Positions 36,715-46,749 of a stretch of DNA of 64,000 nucleotides are shown in pieces (the stretch's first letter is position 1; each line of letters begins with the position of its first letter). The DNA comes from Loigolactobacillus rennini DSM 20253 (GTDB lineage: Bacteria > Bacillota > Bacilli > Lactobacillales > Lactobacillaceae): NCBI RefSeq assembly GCF_001436505.1, contig NZ_AYYI01000005.1, positions 37,315-101,314 on the forward strand, given 5' to 3'. Under the pieces are notes generated by a model. The model worked only from the letters and a program-made list of their open reading frames with translations, did no database searches and was not told the DNA's origin. The translations under genes were made by a program, and so were the position numbers.

Positions 36715-37449
36715 ATGTTAGAAAAATTGAAACAAGAAGTGTATGACGCCAACATGCAGCTGCCCAAGTTAGATTTAGTCACGTTTACTTGGGGGAATGT
36801 TTCTGGTATTGACCGGGACAAAGGCTTGTTTGTCATTAAACCTTCTGGCGTTGCTTACGATCAGTTAAAACCAGAAGACATGGTGGTGGTTGATTTAAAC
36901 GGTAAAGTCGTAGAAGGCAACCTGAACCCTTCCAGCGATACGCCGACCCACACTGTACTGTACAACAAGTTTCCAGATATTGGCGGGATTGTGCACACCC
37001 ATTCGCCATGGGCAGTGGCCTTTGCCTCAGCTGGGTTAGATGTGCCCGCATTGAATACCACCCATGCCGATACTTTCTATGGTCCCGTACCGGTGTCTGA
37101 TCCGTTAACCAAAGAAGAAATTGAAACGGCTTATGAAGAAAACACCGGTAAAGTCATCGTGCGGACGTTTAAAGAGCGAGGCATTGATGAAGCAGCAGTT
37201 CCGGCTGTGCTAGTTAACCAACACGGGCCATTTACTTGGGCAGCCACACCAGCCAAAGCGGTTTATAACGCTAAAGTTTTGGAAGTGGTAGCGGAAATGG
37301 ATTACCACGCGTTAGAACTAGCAGGCCACGAACAAATTGGCGTTCCGCAATACTTGTTGGATAAGCATTATTACCGCAAACACGGCAAGAACGCCTATTA
37401 CGGCCAAGATAACGCTAAGTCACAAACCCACGCTGCTCGCGAAAAATAA
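36715..37449 (+). CDS. araD: L-ribulose-5-phosphate 4-epimerase
   Basis: A 244-residue class II aldolase-fold enzyme converting L-ribulose 5-phosphate to D-xylulose 5-phosphate. The motifs TWGNVSGIDRDKGLFVIKPSG, SSDTPTHTVLY, GGIVHTHSPWAVAFA and NQHGPFTWA contain the zinc-binding histidines. It has the usual length. It starts with ATG after GGGTGA. Confidence 0.96.
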   Translation: MLEKLKQEVYDANMQLPKLDLVTFTWGNVSGIDRDKGLFVIKPSGVAYDQLKPEDMVVVDLNGKVVEGNLNPSSDTPTHTVLYNKFPDIGGIVHTHSPWAVAFASAGLDVPALNTTHADTFYGPVPVSDPLTKEEIETAYEENTGKVIVRTFKERGIDEAAVPAVLVNQHGPFTWAATPAKAVYNAKVLEVVAEMDYHALELAGHEQIGVPQYLLDKHYYRKHGKNAYYGQDNAKSQTHAAREK

Positions 37450-37518
37450 GGGCCAAGGTTAGTGACACTTAACTTATGTGTATCAATGTTATAAAAAATA
37501 GATGAAGGAGTGTTTTAC

Positions 37519-38943
37519 ATGTTAACAGTACCTAATTATGAATTTTGGTTTGTTGTTGGTAGTCAGCATCTTTATGGTGAAGAAACATTAAAGCATGTTG
37601 CGGAAGACGCTCAAAAAATTACAGACGGCTTAAATGAAAAAGGCAATTTGCCTTATAAGATTGTATTCAAAGAAGTTTTAACTACTGCAGATGAAATCAC
37701 CAAGTTTATGAAGGAAGCAAACTATCAAGATAAAGTTGCCGGTGTCATTACTTGGATGCACACTTTCTCCCCAGCTAAAAACTGGATCCGCGGGACAAAA
37801 TTATTGCAAAAACCATTGTTGCACTTAGCAACCCAATTCTTGAACAATATTCCTTATGACACCATCGACTTTGATTACATGAACTTAAACCAAAGTGCAC
37901 ATGGCGACCGTGAATATGGTTACATCAATGCCCGCTTAAACAAACGGAACAAAGTGATTTATGGTCACTGGGCAGACCCAGAAATCCAAAAGGAAATCGC
38001 TGATTGGGAAGACGTTGCCGTTGCTTACAATGAATCATTTAACTTAAAGGTTGCACGTTTTGGTGACAACATGCGTAACGTTGCGGTTACTGAAGGGGAC
38101 AAGATCCAAGCACAAATTCAATTAGGCTGGACTGTTGACTACTTTGGTATCGGTGATTTAGTTGAAGAAATCAATAAAGTCACAGACGCAGATGTTGATA
38201 AAGAATATGCGGATTTGAAATCTAAGTATGAATTAGTCCAAGGCGACAATGATCCTAAGACTTACGAACACGCTGTTCGTTATCAATTGAAAGAATATAT
38301 TGCCATGAAACGCTTCTTTGAACGCGGTGGCTACTCTGCCTTTACTACAAACTTCGAAGACCTGCACGGCATCGAAGAATTACAAGGCTTGGCTGCACAA
38401 TTATTGATGCGTGATGGCTATGGCTTTGCCGGTGAAGGTGACTGGAAGACAGCCGCATTACTCCGGGTATTCAAGATCATGACGCATAACAAGAAGACTG
38501 CCTTTATGGAAGACTACACCCTTGACCTACGTAAAGGCCACGAAGCTATCTTAGGCTCTCACATGCTAGAAGTTGACCCATCCATCGCTTCCGAAAAACC
38601 ACGGGTTGAAGTTCACCCATTGGATATCGGTGGCAAAGACGATCCAGCACGGTTAGTCTTCTCTGGTTCTGAAGGTGACGCTGTCGACGTTACCATGGCA
38701 GATTTCCGGGACGGTTTCAAAGTGATCAGCTACCCAGTTGACGCCCACAAAGCTGAAAAGGAAACACCACACTTACCAGTTGCTAAACAGATGTGGACAC
38801 CAAAAGCTGGCTTGAAGAAAGGCGCTACTGAATGGATCCAACAAGGCGGCGGCCACCACACAGTCTTCTCATTTGCAGCTAGTGAACAACAAGTTGCTGA
38901 TTTGATGACCATGTATGATGTTAACTTCTGCGAAATTAAGTAG
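37519..38943 (+). CDS. araA: L-arabinose isomerase
   Basis: A 474-residue enzyme converting L-arabinose to L-ribulose with Mn2+. Family landmarks are [19 protein letters not shown] at the N-terminus, [14 protein letters not shown], and the metal-site segment [18 protein letters not shown]. The start is the ATG at 37519 after GAAGGAG; an ATT-like upstream extension at 37510 is less likely. It is highly biased in codon choice, consistent with strong expression. It lies 69 bases from araD and ends the operon before a terminator. Confidence 0.97.
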   Translation: MLTVPNYEFWFVVGSQHLYGEETLKHVAEDAQKITDGLNEKGNLPYKIVFKEVLTTADEITKFMKEANYQDKVAGVITWMHTFSPAKNWIRGTKLLQKPLLHLATQFLNNIPYDTIDFDYMNLNQSAHGDREYGYINARLNKRNKVIYGHWADPEIQKEIADWEDVAVAYNESFNLKVARFGDNMRNVAVTEGDKIQAQIQLGWTVDYFGIGDLVEEINKVTDADVDKEYADLKSKYELVQGDNDPKTYEHAVRYQLKEYIAMKRFFERGGYSAFTTNFEDLHGIEELQGLAAQLLMRDGYGFAGEGDWKTAALLRVFKIMTHNKKTAFMEDYTLDLRKGHEAILGSHMLEVDPSIASEKPRVEVHPLDIGGKDDPARLVFSGSEGDAVDVTMADFRDGFKVISYPVDAHKAEKETPHLPVAKQMWTPKAGLKKGATEWIQQGGGHHTVFSFAASEQQVADLMTMYDVNFCEIK

Positions 38944-38984
38944 TTGGTGATAGATGCCATAAACTCATTTAACAGCTAAAAATT

Positions 38985-39019
38985 GGTGCAATTCGCATAA
39001 GCGAGTTGCACCTTTTTTT
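38985..39019 (+). terminator. terminator of the ara operon
   Basis: GGTGCAATTCGC and GCGAGTTGCACC pair over 12 positions with one G-T pair around a 4-base loop, followed by seven T. Confidence 0.9.
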
Positions 39020-39076
39020 GTTTGGAAGTGCTACCTACTATTGAACTAGCGCGTCAGCACTTAGTTATCCTCAACA

Positions 39077-39105
39077 TTTACAAACACGTCTGATCATGCT
39101 ATGAT
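39077..39105 (+). promoter_or_regulatory. promoter of the asnS T-box transcript
   Basis: TTTACA (39077-39082) and TATGAT (39100-39105) are separated by 17 bases. The start site would be about 25 bases before T-box stem I. Confidence 0.6.
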
Positions 39106-39135
39106 ACTTGCATATAACAATTGATCAAAAACAAG

Positions 39136-39386
39136 CAGTAAGAGGAGTACAGTTGCGTGTACGCACAGCGAGTTGAGGGCGGTGGAAGCTCAACCTATGA
39201 CGGGCGGCTGGAAAAACACTTACTGGGTTGCCAGCTGAAACAATTATTGTAGTAGGCTTCGCCGGCATCAATCCGTTAACATTGACAGCGTATGTTTGTA
39301 CGCTTAAAGTGGTTTATTCGGTAAACAAATTGGGTGGTACCGCGAAAGTTGCCTTTCGTCCCTTGTCTAGGGGCGAAAGGCTTTTT
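39136..39386 (+). promoter_or_regulatory. T-box riboswitch sensing tRNA-Asn
   Basis: The leader has the conserved antiterminator box TGGGTGGTACCGCG at 39331-39344. It also has a stem I whose base pairs CAGTAAG (39136) with CTTACTG (39219), and a terminator with arms GCCTTTCGTCCC and GGGCGAAAGGC followed by TTTTT (39351-39386). In the specifier loop the codon AAC (39215-39217) is followed by the usual purine, matching asparagine. Uncharged tRNA-Asn would open transcription of asnS downstream. Confidence 0.93.
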
Positions 39387-39430
39387 GTTTACAGCGCGAC
39401 AACATTGTTTTTAAAAATGGAGGTTAGAAA

Positions 39431-40819
39431 ATGGAAACAACATTGATTAAGACATTGTATCAACAAGCGCAGCATGGAGATGATCAAGTTTGCGTTTTGG
39501 GTTGGTTGAAAACCATCCGGACGGCTAAAAAATTAAGTTTTTTGGAAGTTAATGATGGGTCGAGTTTGAAAAATGTGCAGGTCATTGTAGAAAAAGACAT
39601 CGCTAACTATGATGAAATCACTAAGTTACCGATTAACAGTACGGTTAAAGTCACCGGCCAAGTGGTGGATACACCTAAAGCCAAACAGCCTTTTGAAATT
39701 CATGCGGCTGAATTAAGTGTAAAAGGGCAGTCTGATAGTGATTTTCCACTGCAAAAAAAGCGCCACTCGTTTGAATATTTGCGGACGCAAGCACATTTAC
39801 GGCCGCGGACAAATACCTTTTACGCGGTCTTTAAGATTCGGTCGTTAGCTGCTTTTGCGGTTCATCAGTTTTTGCAAGAACACGGTTTCGTTTACGTCAA
39901 CACCCCGATTATCACCAGTAGCGACGCGGAAGGTGCCGGGGATATGTTCCAAGTCACCACTTTAGATTTGAACAACTTACCTAAAACAGAGGCAGGTAAA
40001 GTGGATGAAAGTCAAGATTTCTTTAAAAAAGAAACTAACTTAACGGTGAGTGGGCAATTAACGGCTGAAGCGTTTGCCCTAGCTTTCCGGGATGTTTATA
40101 CGTTTGGGCCGACTTTCCGGGCTGAAAACTCACATACACCGCGGCACGCCGCTGAATTTTGGATGATTGAGCCGGAAATGGCGTTTGCAGATTTACAAGC
40201 TGAAATGGCGTTATCTGAAAAACTATTGAAGTACGTGGTAGATTATTTAATGCAAAAAGCACCTGATGAATTGGCCTTTTTAGATGCTAACGTAGATGAT
40301 GGGCTACTGGTACGGTTAAAGAAAACTAGTCAAGCAGATTTTGCCCAAATCACTTATACCAAAGCAATTGAATTGTTGGAAAAGGCGGATCGTTCTTTTG
40401 ATTACCCAGTTAAATGGGGCATTGATCTGCAAACAGAACATGAACGTTATTTATCTGAAGAAGTTTACCAAAAGCCGGTATTCGTGACAGATTATCCTAA
40501 AGGCATCAAAGCGTTCTACATGCGGGACAATCCAGATGGTAAAACGGTTGCCGCAGCTGATTTATTAGTGCCGCGGATCGGTGAGTTAATCGGTGGTAGT
40601 CAGCGTGAGGAACGGCAAGCTGAATTAACTAAGAAGATTGGTGAATTTGACTTAAATCCAGCTGAATACCAGTGGTACTTGGATTTGCGTAAATACGGTG
40701 AAACAAAGCATGCTGGCTTCGGCATCGGTTTTGAACGCTTATTGATGTACGTTACTGGCATGGAAAACATTCGGGATGTGATTCCATTCCCACGGACACC
40801 AGGGAACGCAGAATTTTAA
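39431..40819 (+). CDS. asnS: asparagine--tRNA ligase
   Basis: A 462-residue class IIb aminoacyl-tRNA synthetase, somewhat longer than many family members. The N-terminal OB-fold anticodon domain ([25 protein letters not shown], in part) is followed by catalytic motif 2 ([25 protein letters not shown], in part) and motif 3 [16 protein letters not shown]. The T-box in front carries the Asn codon, which supports AsnRS over AspRS. It starts with ATG after GGAGG. Confidence 0.97.
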   Translation: METTLIKTLYQQAQHGDDQVCVLGWLKTIRTAKKLSFLEVNDGSSLKNVQVIVEKDIANYDEITKLPINSTVKVTGQVVDTPKAKQPFEIHAAELSVKGQSDSDFPLQKKRHSFEYLRTQAHLRPRTNTFYAVFKIRSLAAFAVHQFLQEHGFVYVNTPIITSSDAEGAGDMFQVTTLDLNNLPKTEAGKVDESQDFFKKETNLTVSGQLTAEAFALAFRDVYTFGPTFRAENSHTPRHAAEFWMIEPEMAFADLQAEMALSEKLLKYVVDYLMQKAPDELAFLDANVDDGLLVRLKKTSQADFAQITYTKAIELLEKADRSFDYPVKWGIDLQTEHERYLSEEVYQKPVFVTDYPKGIKAFYMRDNPDGKTVAAADLLVPRIGELIGGSQREERQAELTKKIGEFDLNPAEYQWYLDLRKYGETKHAGFGIGFERLLMYVTGMENIRDVIPFPRTPGNAEF

Positions 40820-40837
40820 AATTGGCTATCAATATAA

Positions 40838-40870
40838 AAAGTCAGGGCAAATGTTGCCCTGACTTTTTTT
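40838..40870 (+). terminator. terminator of asnS
   Basis: A 13-bp stem (AAAGTCAGGGCAA and its complement) with a 3-base loop is followed by seven T. Confidence 0.92.
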
Positions 40871-40978
40871 AGTTATTTTAGTGACTTATTTAATCGCGCT
40901 GACTTTGCATTTTTATTTACACAGTATTTCAGCTCATGCTAAATTTTGTTTAAGAAAAGTTAAATACGAGGTGAAGCG

Positions 40979-43342
40979 ATGAATTATTCGAGACGGCCAG
41001 TTTTAAAGAATACGTTGTATGCTTCTGGTGCTCTACTATTGTTAGTAGGTTCTAGTGTCCCAGCAAGCGCGGCAGTTGTTACGGGAGCAGTGCAGACTAG
41101 TTCGGCCACTGCCCGAACAGGATTAGCGGACATGTCAATTTTAGAAAATACCAGCTTGGTTTCGACAACTGGACAGGAAATTGCACCTAATGCAGCTGGT
41201 AATTATGATTTGGCACTGCAGTTTTCCGGAACCGGTTTAGCAGATGTGGGGCTGGTAGACAGTAAAGTGTTGGTCTACGTTTTGCCTGCAGAACTGCAAG
41301 GAAAGGTTTTAGATGGAGCAACAGTTGATATTCAGGCAGATTTATTGCCAGTGACGCCAGCTGATATTCCGGGGATCGATTTGCTATTTAACGCGGTTGA
41401 ATTGGCTGTCAATGTGTTTGCGTCGGCTGTGGCGTTGACCGGGACCGATGTTAGTGGTTTGCAAGCGGCCGTTGAGGAATTAAAAGGATTAAAGGATTTA
41501 GGCAGCTACACTGCTACTTTACCAGCAACGATCAGTGGGGATGGCAAAGCCTTATCTGTTGATTTTACGCAGGGTTTAGGCAATTATTTTCACCAAGCTT
41601 ATGCCACCTTATTTGGTAGTTTGCAGACAGCGGTCAATGGTATCGACTCTGCCAACCCGCTTGTTGAAGCGGCGTTAACGATTTTAAAAGAAAGTACGGA
41701 TCCGTTGTTTAAATTAATTAACAGTATTGGTGATGCGACTTCTGATGTATTAAACGCCAGCATTAACGGTAATTTAATGGGGACAACTAAAGGCACGCTA
41801 AATTTGACGGTTTCGGAACCTAGTGCACCAACAGCAATTGTCCGAGCAGCTGCCATTGATGATGCCTTGCTTTCTGCTGATGTTTTATCGTTAGTAGAAA
41901 CAGGGGGTGAAGCGGTGACGTTAAACTTTCAATTGCCAGAAGAAACACCGACGAATCCGTTGGAAGATTTTACGGTACCAGCTGCAACCTTTGAACCTAT
42001 CCATCATGGCGCAAATACGTTGACCGGGAATTTAGCATTAGATGACTCGGTGCCAGCAGGAACGTCATTTGAAGCAGTGACGACACTGCCTAATGGTCAG
42101 CAAATTCGCACACCAATTGACAGTGATGGTCATTTTACAATTGAAACGGGAACAGTCAATGAAGGCGAATCCCTTCAGGTTCAGATTGTGGCAGTCAACG
42201 GCGATTTTAGCAAAGCGGGTGCTAGTACCACCGTCACTGTTGCTGCAGCTGAAACTGCGCCGCCAACTGACGAACCAGGTGCTGGTGATGATGGAGAACA
42301 AGATACGGATTCACCGGGGGACGCCGAGACACCAGGTGAAGGCGATGATTCAACTGACGAGGATCAGCCTACTGATGATGACGGTGAAGATGTTGCGCCG
42401 CCGACCGACGATGGTAATGATTTGGAAACGCAGCCAGATGAGGATTTAGATGCTGATAATGATGGGGATACCATACCCGATGATACTAACGACACTGGTA
42501 ATGATGATTCACCGGTGCCAGATACTGACGAGGACGAGGGGAATCCGCCACCAGATACAGATGACGATGGCAATACCACGGATGATAATGGGGATACACC
42601 AACGGAACAACCAGAAACCGATGGCGACAGTGATGCTAATGATGACATGCCACCGGTAGCTAATCCAGATGATGACACAACGACGACGCGGCCGGATGGT
42701 GAAACGGAGGGGACTGACATTAAGCCAGAGGGGACACGCCCACCAGAAAATGATGTGTCGAACACAGAAACGGGAAATTCTGATAGTACAACAGATAGCC
42801 CACTGATTGATTATCAAGTTAGCCAGCCTAGTTTGGATCCGGTAAAACATGGGGATGTGCAAATTAGTGGTACCGTGGCTTCAGATGCTACCACACCAGC
42901 ACAGACGCATTTTGAGACGGTTGCGACTTTACCTTCTGGCCAACAAGTGACAACCACCACTGAAAGTAACGGACGCTTCACGTTAAAAACAGGTCATTTA
43001 GCAGCTGGTCAACGGGTTGTCGTCCATACAGTTGCGCACAATAACGGCCACACGCGGCAAAGCAACCCGGTGACGATCATTGTTGATCCGGCAATGACCA
43101 GTTATCAGACGCCAGGAGGGTCACAACCACTTTCTGGACAAGCGCATAATCGTTTAGCGCGAGCATTTGAAGCTAGTGGTCAAACTGATGCAGCGCAGGC
43201 TAATCAAAAGCAAACTGCTGCTAAAACAGCACAACGGCTACCCCAAACTGGAGAGCGCCACTATGGCATTTTAGCCGTCATCGGCGGTGGTTTGCTGATT
43301 ATTGCAGCCGCCTTAGGTATTGATAAATGGCGGCAGCGGTAG
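40979..43342 (+). CDS. LPXTG-anchored surface protein with Asp-rich linker
   Basis: A 787-residue exported protein. A signal peptide (about residues 1-32, with VLKNTLYASGALLLLVGSSV and a cleavage region ASAA) is followed by an unknown globular region (about 35-325). Two similar beta-rich modules of about 90 residues lie near 335-425 and 620-710; both contain EPI/DPVKHG and TLPxGQQ motifs. An Asp/Pro/Thr/Gly-rich linker between them has DxDxDG-like runs, which could bind calcium. The C-terminus has LPQTG, a hydrophobic helix and a basic tail, the signal for sortase. It is probably an adhesin; the ligand is unknown. It starts with ATG after GAGGTGAAGCG and is a single-gene unit. Confidence 0.92.
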   Translation: MNYSRRPVLKNTLYASGALLLLVGSSVPASAAVVTGAVQTSSATARTGLADMSILENTSLVSTTGQEIAPNAAGNYDLALQFSGTGLADVGLVDSKVLVYVLPAELQGKVLDGATVDIQADLLPVTPADIPGIDLLFNAVELAVNVFASAVALTGTDVSGLQAAVEELKGLKDLGSYTATLPATISGDGKALSVDFTQGLGNYFHQAYATLFGSLQTAVNGIDSANPLVEAALTILKESTDPLFKLINSIGDATSDVLNASINGNLMGTTKGTLNLTVSEPSAPTAIVRAAAIDDALLSADVLSLVETGGEAVTLNFQLPEETPTNPLEDFTVPAATFEPIHHGANTLTGNLALDDSVPAGTSFEAVTTLPNGQQIRTPIDSDGHFTIETGTVNEGESLQVQIVAVNGDFSKAGASTTVTVAAAETAPPTDEPGAGDDGEQDTDSPGDAETPGEGDDSTDEDQPTDDDGEDVAPPTDDGNDLETQPDEDLDADNDGDTIPDDTNDTGNDDSPVPDTDEDEGNPPPDTDDDGNTTDDNGDTPTEQPETDGDSDANDDMPPVANPDDDTTTTRPDGETEGTDIKPEGTRPPENDVSNTETGNSDSTTDSPLIDYQVSQPSLDPVKHGDVQISGTVASDATTPAQTHFETVATLPSGQQVTTTTESNGRFTLKTGHLAAGQRVVVHTVAHNNGHTRQSNPVTIIVDPAMTSYQTPGGSQPLSGQAHNRLARAFEASGQTDAAQANQKQTAAKTAQRLPQTGERHYGILAVIGGGLLIIAAALGIDKWRQR

Positions 43343-43354
43343 TGGTTAGATTTA

Positions 43355-43403
43355 AAAAAGATCAACCAGCAGTTAAGGCATCACTGTTGGTTGATCTTTT
43401 TTT
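43355..43403 (+). terminator. terminator of the LPXTG gene
   Basis: AAAAAGATCAACCA pairs with TGGTTGATCTTTTT, with an additional CAGT/ACTG pairing inside, and a T run follows. Confidence 0.9.
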
Positions 43404-43432
43404 ATTCATTAGGGCGGCACTATGTAACGTCA

Positions 43433-43747
43433 CTAATCACTGGCAATGGTTTCAGCTGGTAACCGCATAATTTGTTGGTGTGCGTGCCGTTGAATAATCA
43501 CTTTTTCGGGTAAAATCAGCGTGGCATCCATTAATTCCAGCGAAAATTGTTGGTCTGTGAGTTGCGGACAATAAATTTCACAGTGCTGACCTTTTTTCTT
43601 AATGATAAAGCTAAGGTTAGTCGGTAGATGATTGACTTCGGTTTTTAATAAATCATAATAATTCCAGAGATAATTCGTAAAATAAAGGGGTAGCTCGACA
43701 CGAATGCCTGCTGAAAGCTGCCGCGTTGCTGGTCGCTTGGAAAAAAT
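43433..43747 (-). CDS. DUF960-like small protein without a standard start codon
   Basis: A minus-strand frame of 104 codons is free of stops from 43747 to the TAG at 43433. It has no ATG, GTG or TTG at the apparent N-terminus and no complete ORF would be called from a normal start. Read from the ATT at 43745-43747 (AGGGATGTG lies about ten bases before) the protein begins IFSKRPATRQLSAGIRVELP and contains NYLWNYYDLLKTEV and FIIKKKGQHCEIYCP. This resembles the small DUF960 family in order and spacing, but only loosely. It may be a live gene with an ATT start, or one that lost its ATG by a point change. Identity by eye, not by search. Confidence 0.5.
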   Translation of the reverse strand: MFSKRPATRQLSAGIRVELPLYFTNYLWNYYDLLKTEVNHLPTNLSFIIKKKGQHCEIYCPQLTDQQFSLELMDATLILPEKVIIQRHAHQQIMRLPAETIASD

Positions 43748-43889
43748 AAAATCACATCCCTAAATAAATTACAATTGATGTTACGCCCATTCTAGGCAAT
43801 TATGCAGCGAAACACCAGTTAAAAGTCCCGATGTCATCGAATTGACATCTGATGCTAATCTGTTTGTTTAGTGATGTCATTGAATTGAC

Positions 43890-44576
43890 TTATTTAGGTT
43901 TACGGGCGTGCCGCATGTTGGTGGGCGCTTTTTCCAAATGGGTTTGCAGCCATGGGTTAAACTGGTGGTGCGACCAAAGGGCAGCACGTAACCATAAATA
44001 CCCTAACAGTAAACCAGCAACAGTATCGCTTGGATAGTGGGCGCCTAAGTAAATCCGCGCACACAAGACTAATCCGAGCCAAATACCGGCTAAAAGGAGA
44101 CACCCCGCACGTTGCCAAAGATGCGGTAGCGATTTGGTGAATAAATAAAGCAATAAACTGATGATCATCACTGCCGTAAAAACATGGCCACTAGGGAAAC
44201 TATAGCCAGTTTCACTGGTTAAAACGTGTGTAGTGGGCCGTGGTCGGGCCACTAAATGTTTTAGTAACCATGAAATGACGGCACCAGCTAGAAAAGTTGT
44301 CCCGCTCCAAACAGCCGCCGCTCGTTGGTGAAAGTACCAGAGGCCGCCGGCAAGGAGGATGGCATAGATTAGTGCAAAAGTGGGTTGTGCGATGACACTG
44401 ATTAAGCGAAACATGAAAGTGCGCGTCGGCGTTACTTTGGTTTGCAACGGGTAAGCTAGCCAGTGATCGACTACTTGCAATGGTGTCACTTGAAAATGGG
44501 CGAGCAGTGCAAGGATCACTAAACAGACGGTTACCGTAAATAACGCAGGTAGTCGGTGCTTTTTTTGTGGTTTCAA
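43890..44576 (-). CDS. PAP2-family membrane phosphatase
   Basis: A 228-residue integral membrane protein with about six helices. The phosphatase signature is complete: KHLVARPRPTTH (motif 1), YSFPSGHVFTAVM (motif 2) and ARIYLGAHYPSDTVAGLLLG (motif 3). Such enzymes dephosphorylate lipid phosphates, for example undecaprenyl pyrophosphate or phosphatidate. It starts at a TTG at 44576 after AAGGAAG. It stands alone on this strand. The lipid substrate is not known. Confidence 0.9.
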   Translation of the reverse strand: MKPQKKHRLPALFTVTVCLVILALLAHFQVTPLQVVDHWLAYPLQTKVTPTRTFMFRLISVIAQPTFALIYAILLAGGLWYFHQRAAAVWSGTTFLAGAVISWLLKHLVARPRPTTHVLTSETGYSFPSGHVFTAVMIISLLLYLFTKSLPHLWQRAGCLLLAGIWLGLVLCARIYLGAHYPSDTVAGLLLGYLWLRAALWSHHQFNPWLQTHLEKAPTNMRHARKPK

Positions 44577-44720
44577 TGGTTTAACTTCCTTTTTTTACAA
44601 TAGTTTAAACAATGATAAGATTCCCAAATCTTAATTCAATGCATTAAAACTAACCATAACAAATGAAATTAAAAATTTGCTAAAGTTTTTGCCAATTTTA
44701 AGCAAAAAGCTGATAAAAAT

Positions 44721-44748
44721 AGCGAGCGTCCATAAATGGGCGTTCGCT
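44721..44748 (-). terminator. terminator of pepF
   Basis: A 12-position stem (AGCGAGCGTCCA and TGGGCGTTCGCT, with G-T pairs) has ATTTTTATC on the minus side. It lies about 25 bases beyond the pepF stop. Confidence 0.8.
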
Positions 44749-44772
44749 ATAATTGATTAACGACAAACTTGA

Positions 44773-46581
44773 TTAATTGAGTTGTTGCAAAAGTTTTTCC
44801 AGTTCATCAAGACGTTGCTCGAACACTTTAAAAGCGTGTTGTAGGTAATCTGGTTTAGTCATATCTACGCCAGCTTTTTGCATAATGTCAATTGGATAAG
44901 CGCAACTACCAGACTTCAAATAATTAATGTAAGCAGTACGGTCACTGTGTTTACCGTTGATAATTTTATCGGCTAACGTTGTGGCTGCTGCAAAGCCCGT
45001 CGCGTATTGGTAAACGTAATAATTGAAGTAGAAGTGCGGAATTCGCGACCACTCTAATGCGATTTCAGCATCATTGGTAATCGCTGGGCCGTAGTACTTC
45101 TTGTTAAGTTTGCCGTAATAATCTGCTAAGTGTTCAGCAGTTAACGGTACACCTTTGGCATCTTCGGTGTGAATGAATTGTTCAAATTCTGCAAATTGGG
45201 TTTGCCGGAAAATGGTGCCTTTAAAGCCATCTAAGTAATAGTTCAAAATGTAGGCCCGAGTACGTGGATCGGTTTGTTGTTTCAGCAAGTAATCGGTCAA
45301 TAAATTCTCGTTGGTAGTTGAGGCAATTTCAGCAACAAAGATTGCATAGTCCCCATAAATGTAAGGCTGATTGTGGTGGGTATAATAACTGTGAACTGAG
45401 TGTCCCATTTCGTGGATCAGCGTGTACAAGTTGTTTAAATTATCTTGCCAGTTGAGAAGAATGTAAGGGTTCGTGTCATACATACCAGAAGAATAAGCAC
45501 CACTGGTTTTACCTTTATTTTCAACAACATCGACCCACCGGTTGTTCAATGCTTCTTTGACAATACTGTTATATTCGCGTCCTAAAACTTTAGTGACTTT
45601 AAGGACTTCAGCTTTTGCCTGTGGATAAGTGTAAGCTAGGCTAGGTTGCCCGGTTAACGGTGTGTACAGGTCATACATGTGCAGTTCCTTCAATCCCAAA
45701 ACTTTTTTACGTAACGCGACGTAGCGATGCAGTAGGGGAAGGTGCTGTTCAACTTGATTAACTAAGGTTTCATAAACGCTTTCGGGAATATGGTTAGCTG
45801 CTAATGCTGCTTGGCGCGCTGAATCGTAGTGGTGGACGCGTGCTTGATAATTATGCATTTTAACGTGGGCCGCTAAAGTCGACGCTAAGGTATTCCGAAA
45901 TTGACCATAAACGCGATAAAGTTCTTGGAAGGCTTGTTTGCGGACTTGGCGATCAGTGGACTCAATTAAAGTACCGTAGACGCCTTGTGATAACTGAATA
46001 TCGTTGCCATGGGCATCTTTGACCGTTGGAAAAGGCAAATCAACGTCATTTAAGGTGTTGAATATGTCTGCAGACGCGTCAAAGATATCACTTGCGCCAG
46101 CTAATAACGCTTCAGCATCAGCAGAAAGCACGTGCTTACGAGTAGCCGTCACACTTTCCAAATAATGTTGGTAGACTTGCAAGTTGCTGTTGCTATCAAT
46201 ATCGGCTTGCAATTTTTCTTCTGGGATGGCTAATAATTCAGGTTCTAAAAAAGAAGTTTGTGCTGCAACTTGTGCAAGCAAGCTTCCTGCACGCTGGGAC
46301 ATGGCTTGGTAGGTTGGATTGTTATTATCTTGGTTGTGTTTTAAGTCTGCATAAACATAAAGTTTTTCCAATTTACGGTAAAGATCAAAAATTTCATCTA
46401 AGCCTTTGCTTAGGTCTTGTGCATTAGCACCAAGTGTGCCCTTTAAGTGGGCCGCTTGCTTGCCTAAAGCAGTGACTTCTTTAAAAGCAGCTTCCCAAGC
46501 GTCATCGTTAGGATAAACGGTAGTTAAATCCCAAGTTAGCGCTTCTGGTACCTGCTCACGTTGTGGCAATTCTTTTGCCAT
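44773..46581 (-). CDS. pepF: oligoendopeptidase F (M3 family)
   Basis: A 602-residue zinc metallopeptidase that cleaves medium-sized peptides in the cytosol. The active site LIHEMGHSVHSYYT has the HExxH motif near residue 390, and the third ligand glutamate lies in IFVAEIASTTNENLL. The N-terminal domain LTWDLTTVYPNDDAWEAAF is typical. Length is normal. It starts with ATG after TAGGAGGC. Single gene. Confidence 0.96.
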   Translation of the reverse strand: MAKELPQREQVPEALTWDLTTVYPNDDAWEAAFKEVTALGKQAAHLKGTLGANAQDLSKGLDEIFDLYRKLEKLYVYADLKHNQDNNNPTYQAMSQRAGSLLAQVAAQTSFLEPELLAIPEEKLQADIDSNSNLQVYQHYLESVTATRKHVLSADAEALLAGASDIFDASADIFNTLNDVDLPFPTVKDAHGNDIQLSQGVYGTLIESTDRQVRKQAFQELYRVYGQFRNTLASTLAAHVKMHNYQARVHHYDSARQAALAANHIPESVYETLVNQVEQHLPLLHRYVALRKKVLGLKELHMYDLYTPLTGQPSLAYTYPQAKAEVLKVTKVLGREYNSIVKEALNNRWVDVVENKGKTSGAYSSGMYDTNPYILLNWQDNLNNLYTLIHEMGHSVHSYYTHHNQPYIYGDYAIFVAEIASTTNENLLTDYLLKQQTDPRTRAYILNYYLDGFKGTIFRQTQFAEFEQFIHTEDAKGVPLTAEHLADYYGKLNKKYYGPAITNDAEIALEWSRIPHFYFNYYVYQYATGFAAATTLADKIINGKHSDRTAYINYLKSGSCAYPIDIMQKAGVDMTKPDYLQHAFKVFEQRLDELEKLLQQLN

Positions 46582-46700
46582 TTAAATGCCTCCTAAAATT
46601 GTAGTTGAAAATTAAAATTAATCCTTAAATATGACTAGATACGCATTAATGATAGCATAGATAGGTTTTTAAATGCAGGTTGTGCGGCTCATCAAGGTAT

Positions 46701-46731
46701 AAAAAAAGCACTCGGAAAACCGAGTGCTTTT
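46701..46731 (-). terminator. terminator of the LysM gene
   Basis: AAAAGCACTCGG and CCGAGTGCTTTT form a 12-bp stem with a 4-base loop and T runs on both strands. It lies just past the LysM gene stop on the minus strand. Confidence 0.9.
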
Positions 46732-46749
46732 AAGAGCAAAAACTGAATC

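Noticed and set aside
39228..39446. A 72-codon frame before asnS
   Set aside because: It lies across the T-box structure and its terminator, so it is a chance frame.
42364..42765. A 133-codon minus-strand Ser/Val-rich frame
   Set aside because: It is the antisense shadow of the Asp-rich linker of the LPXTG gene.
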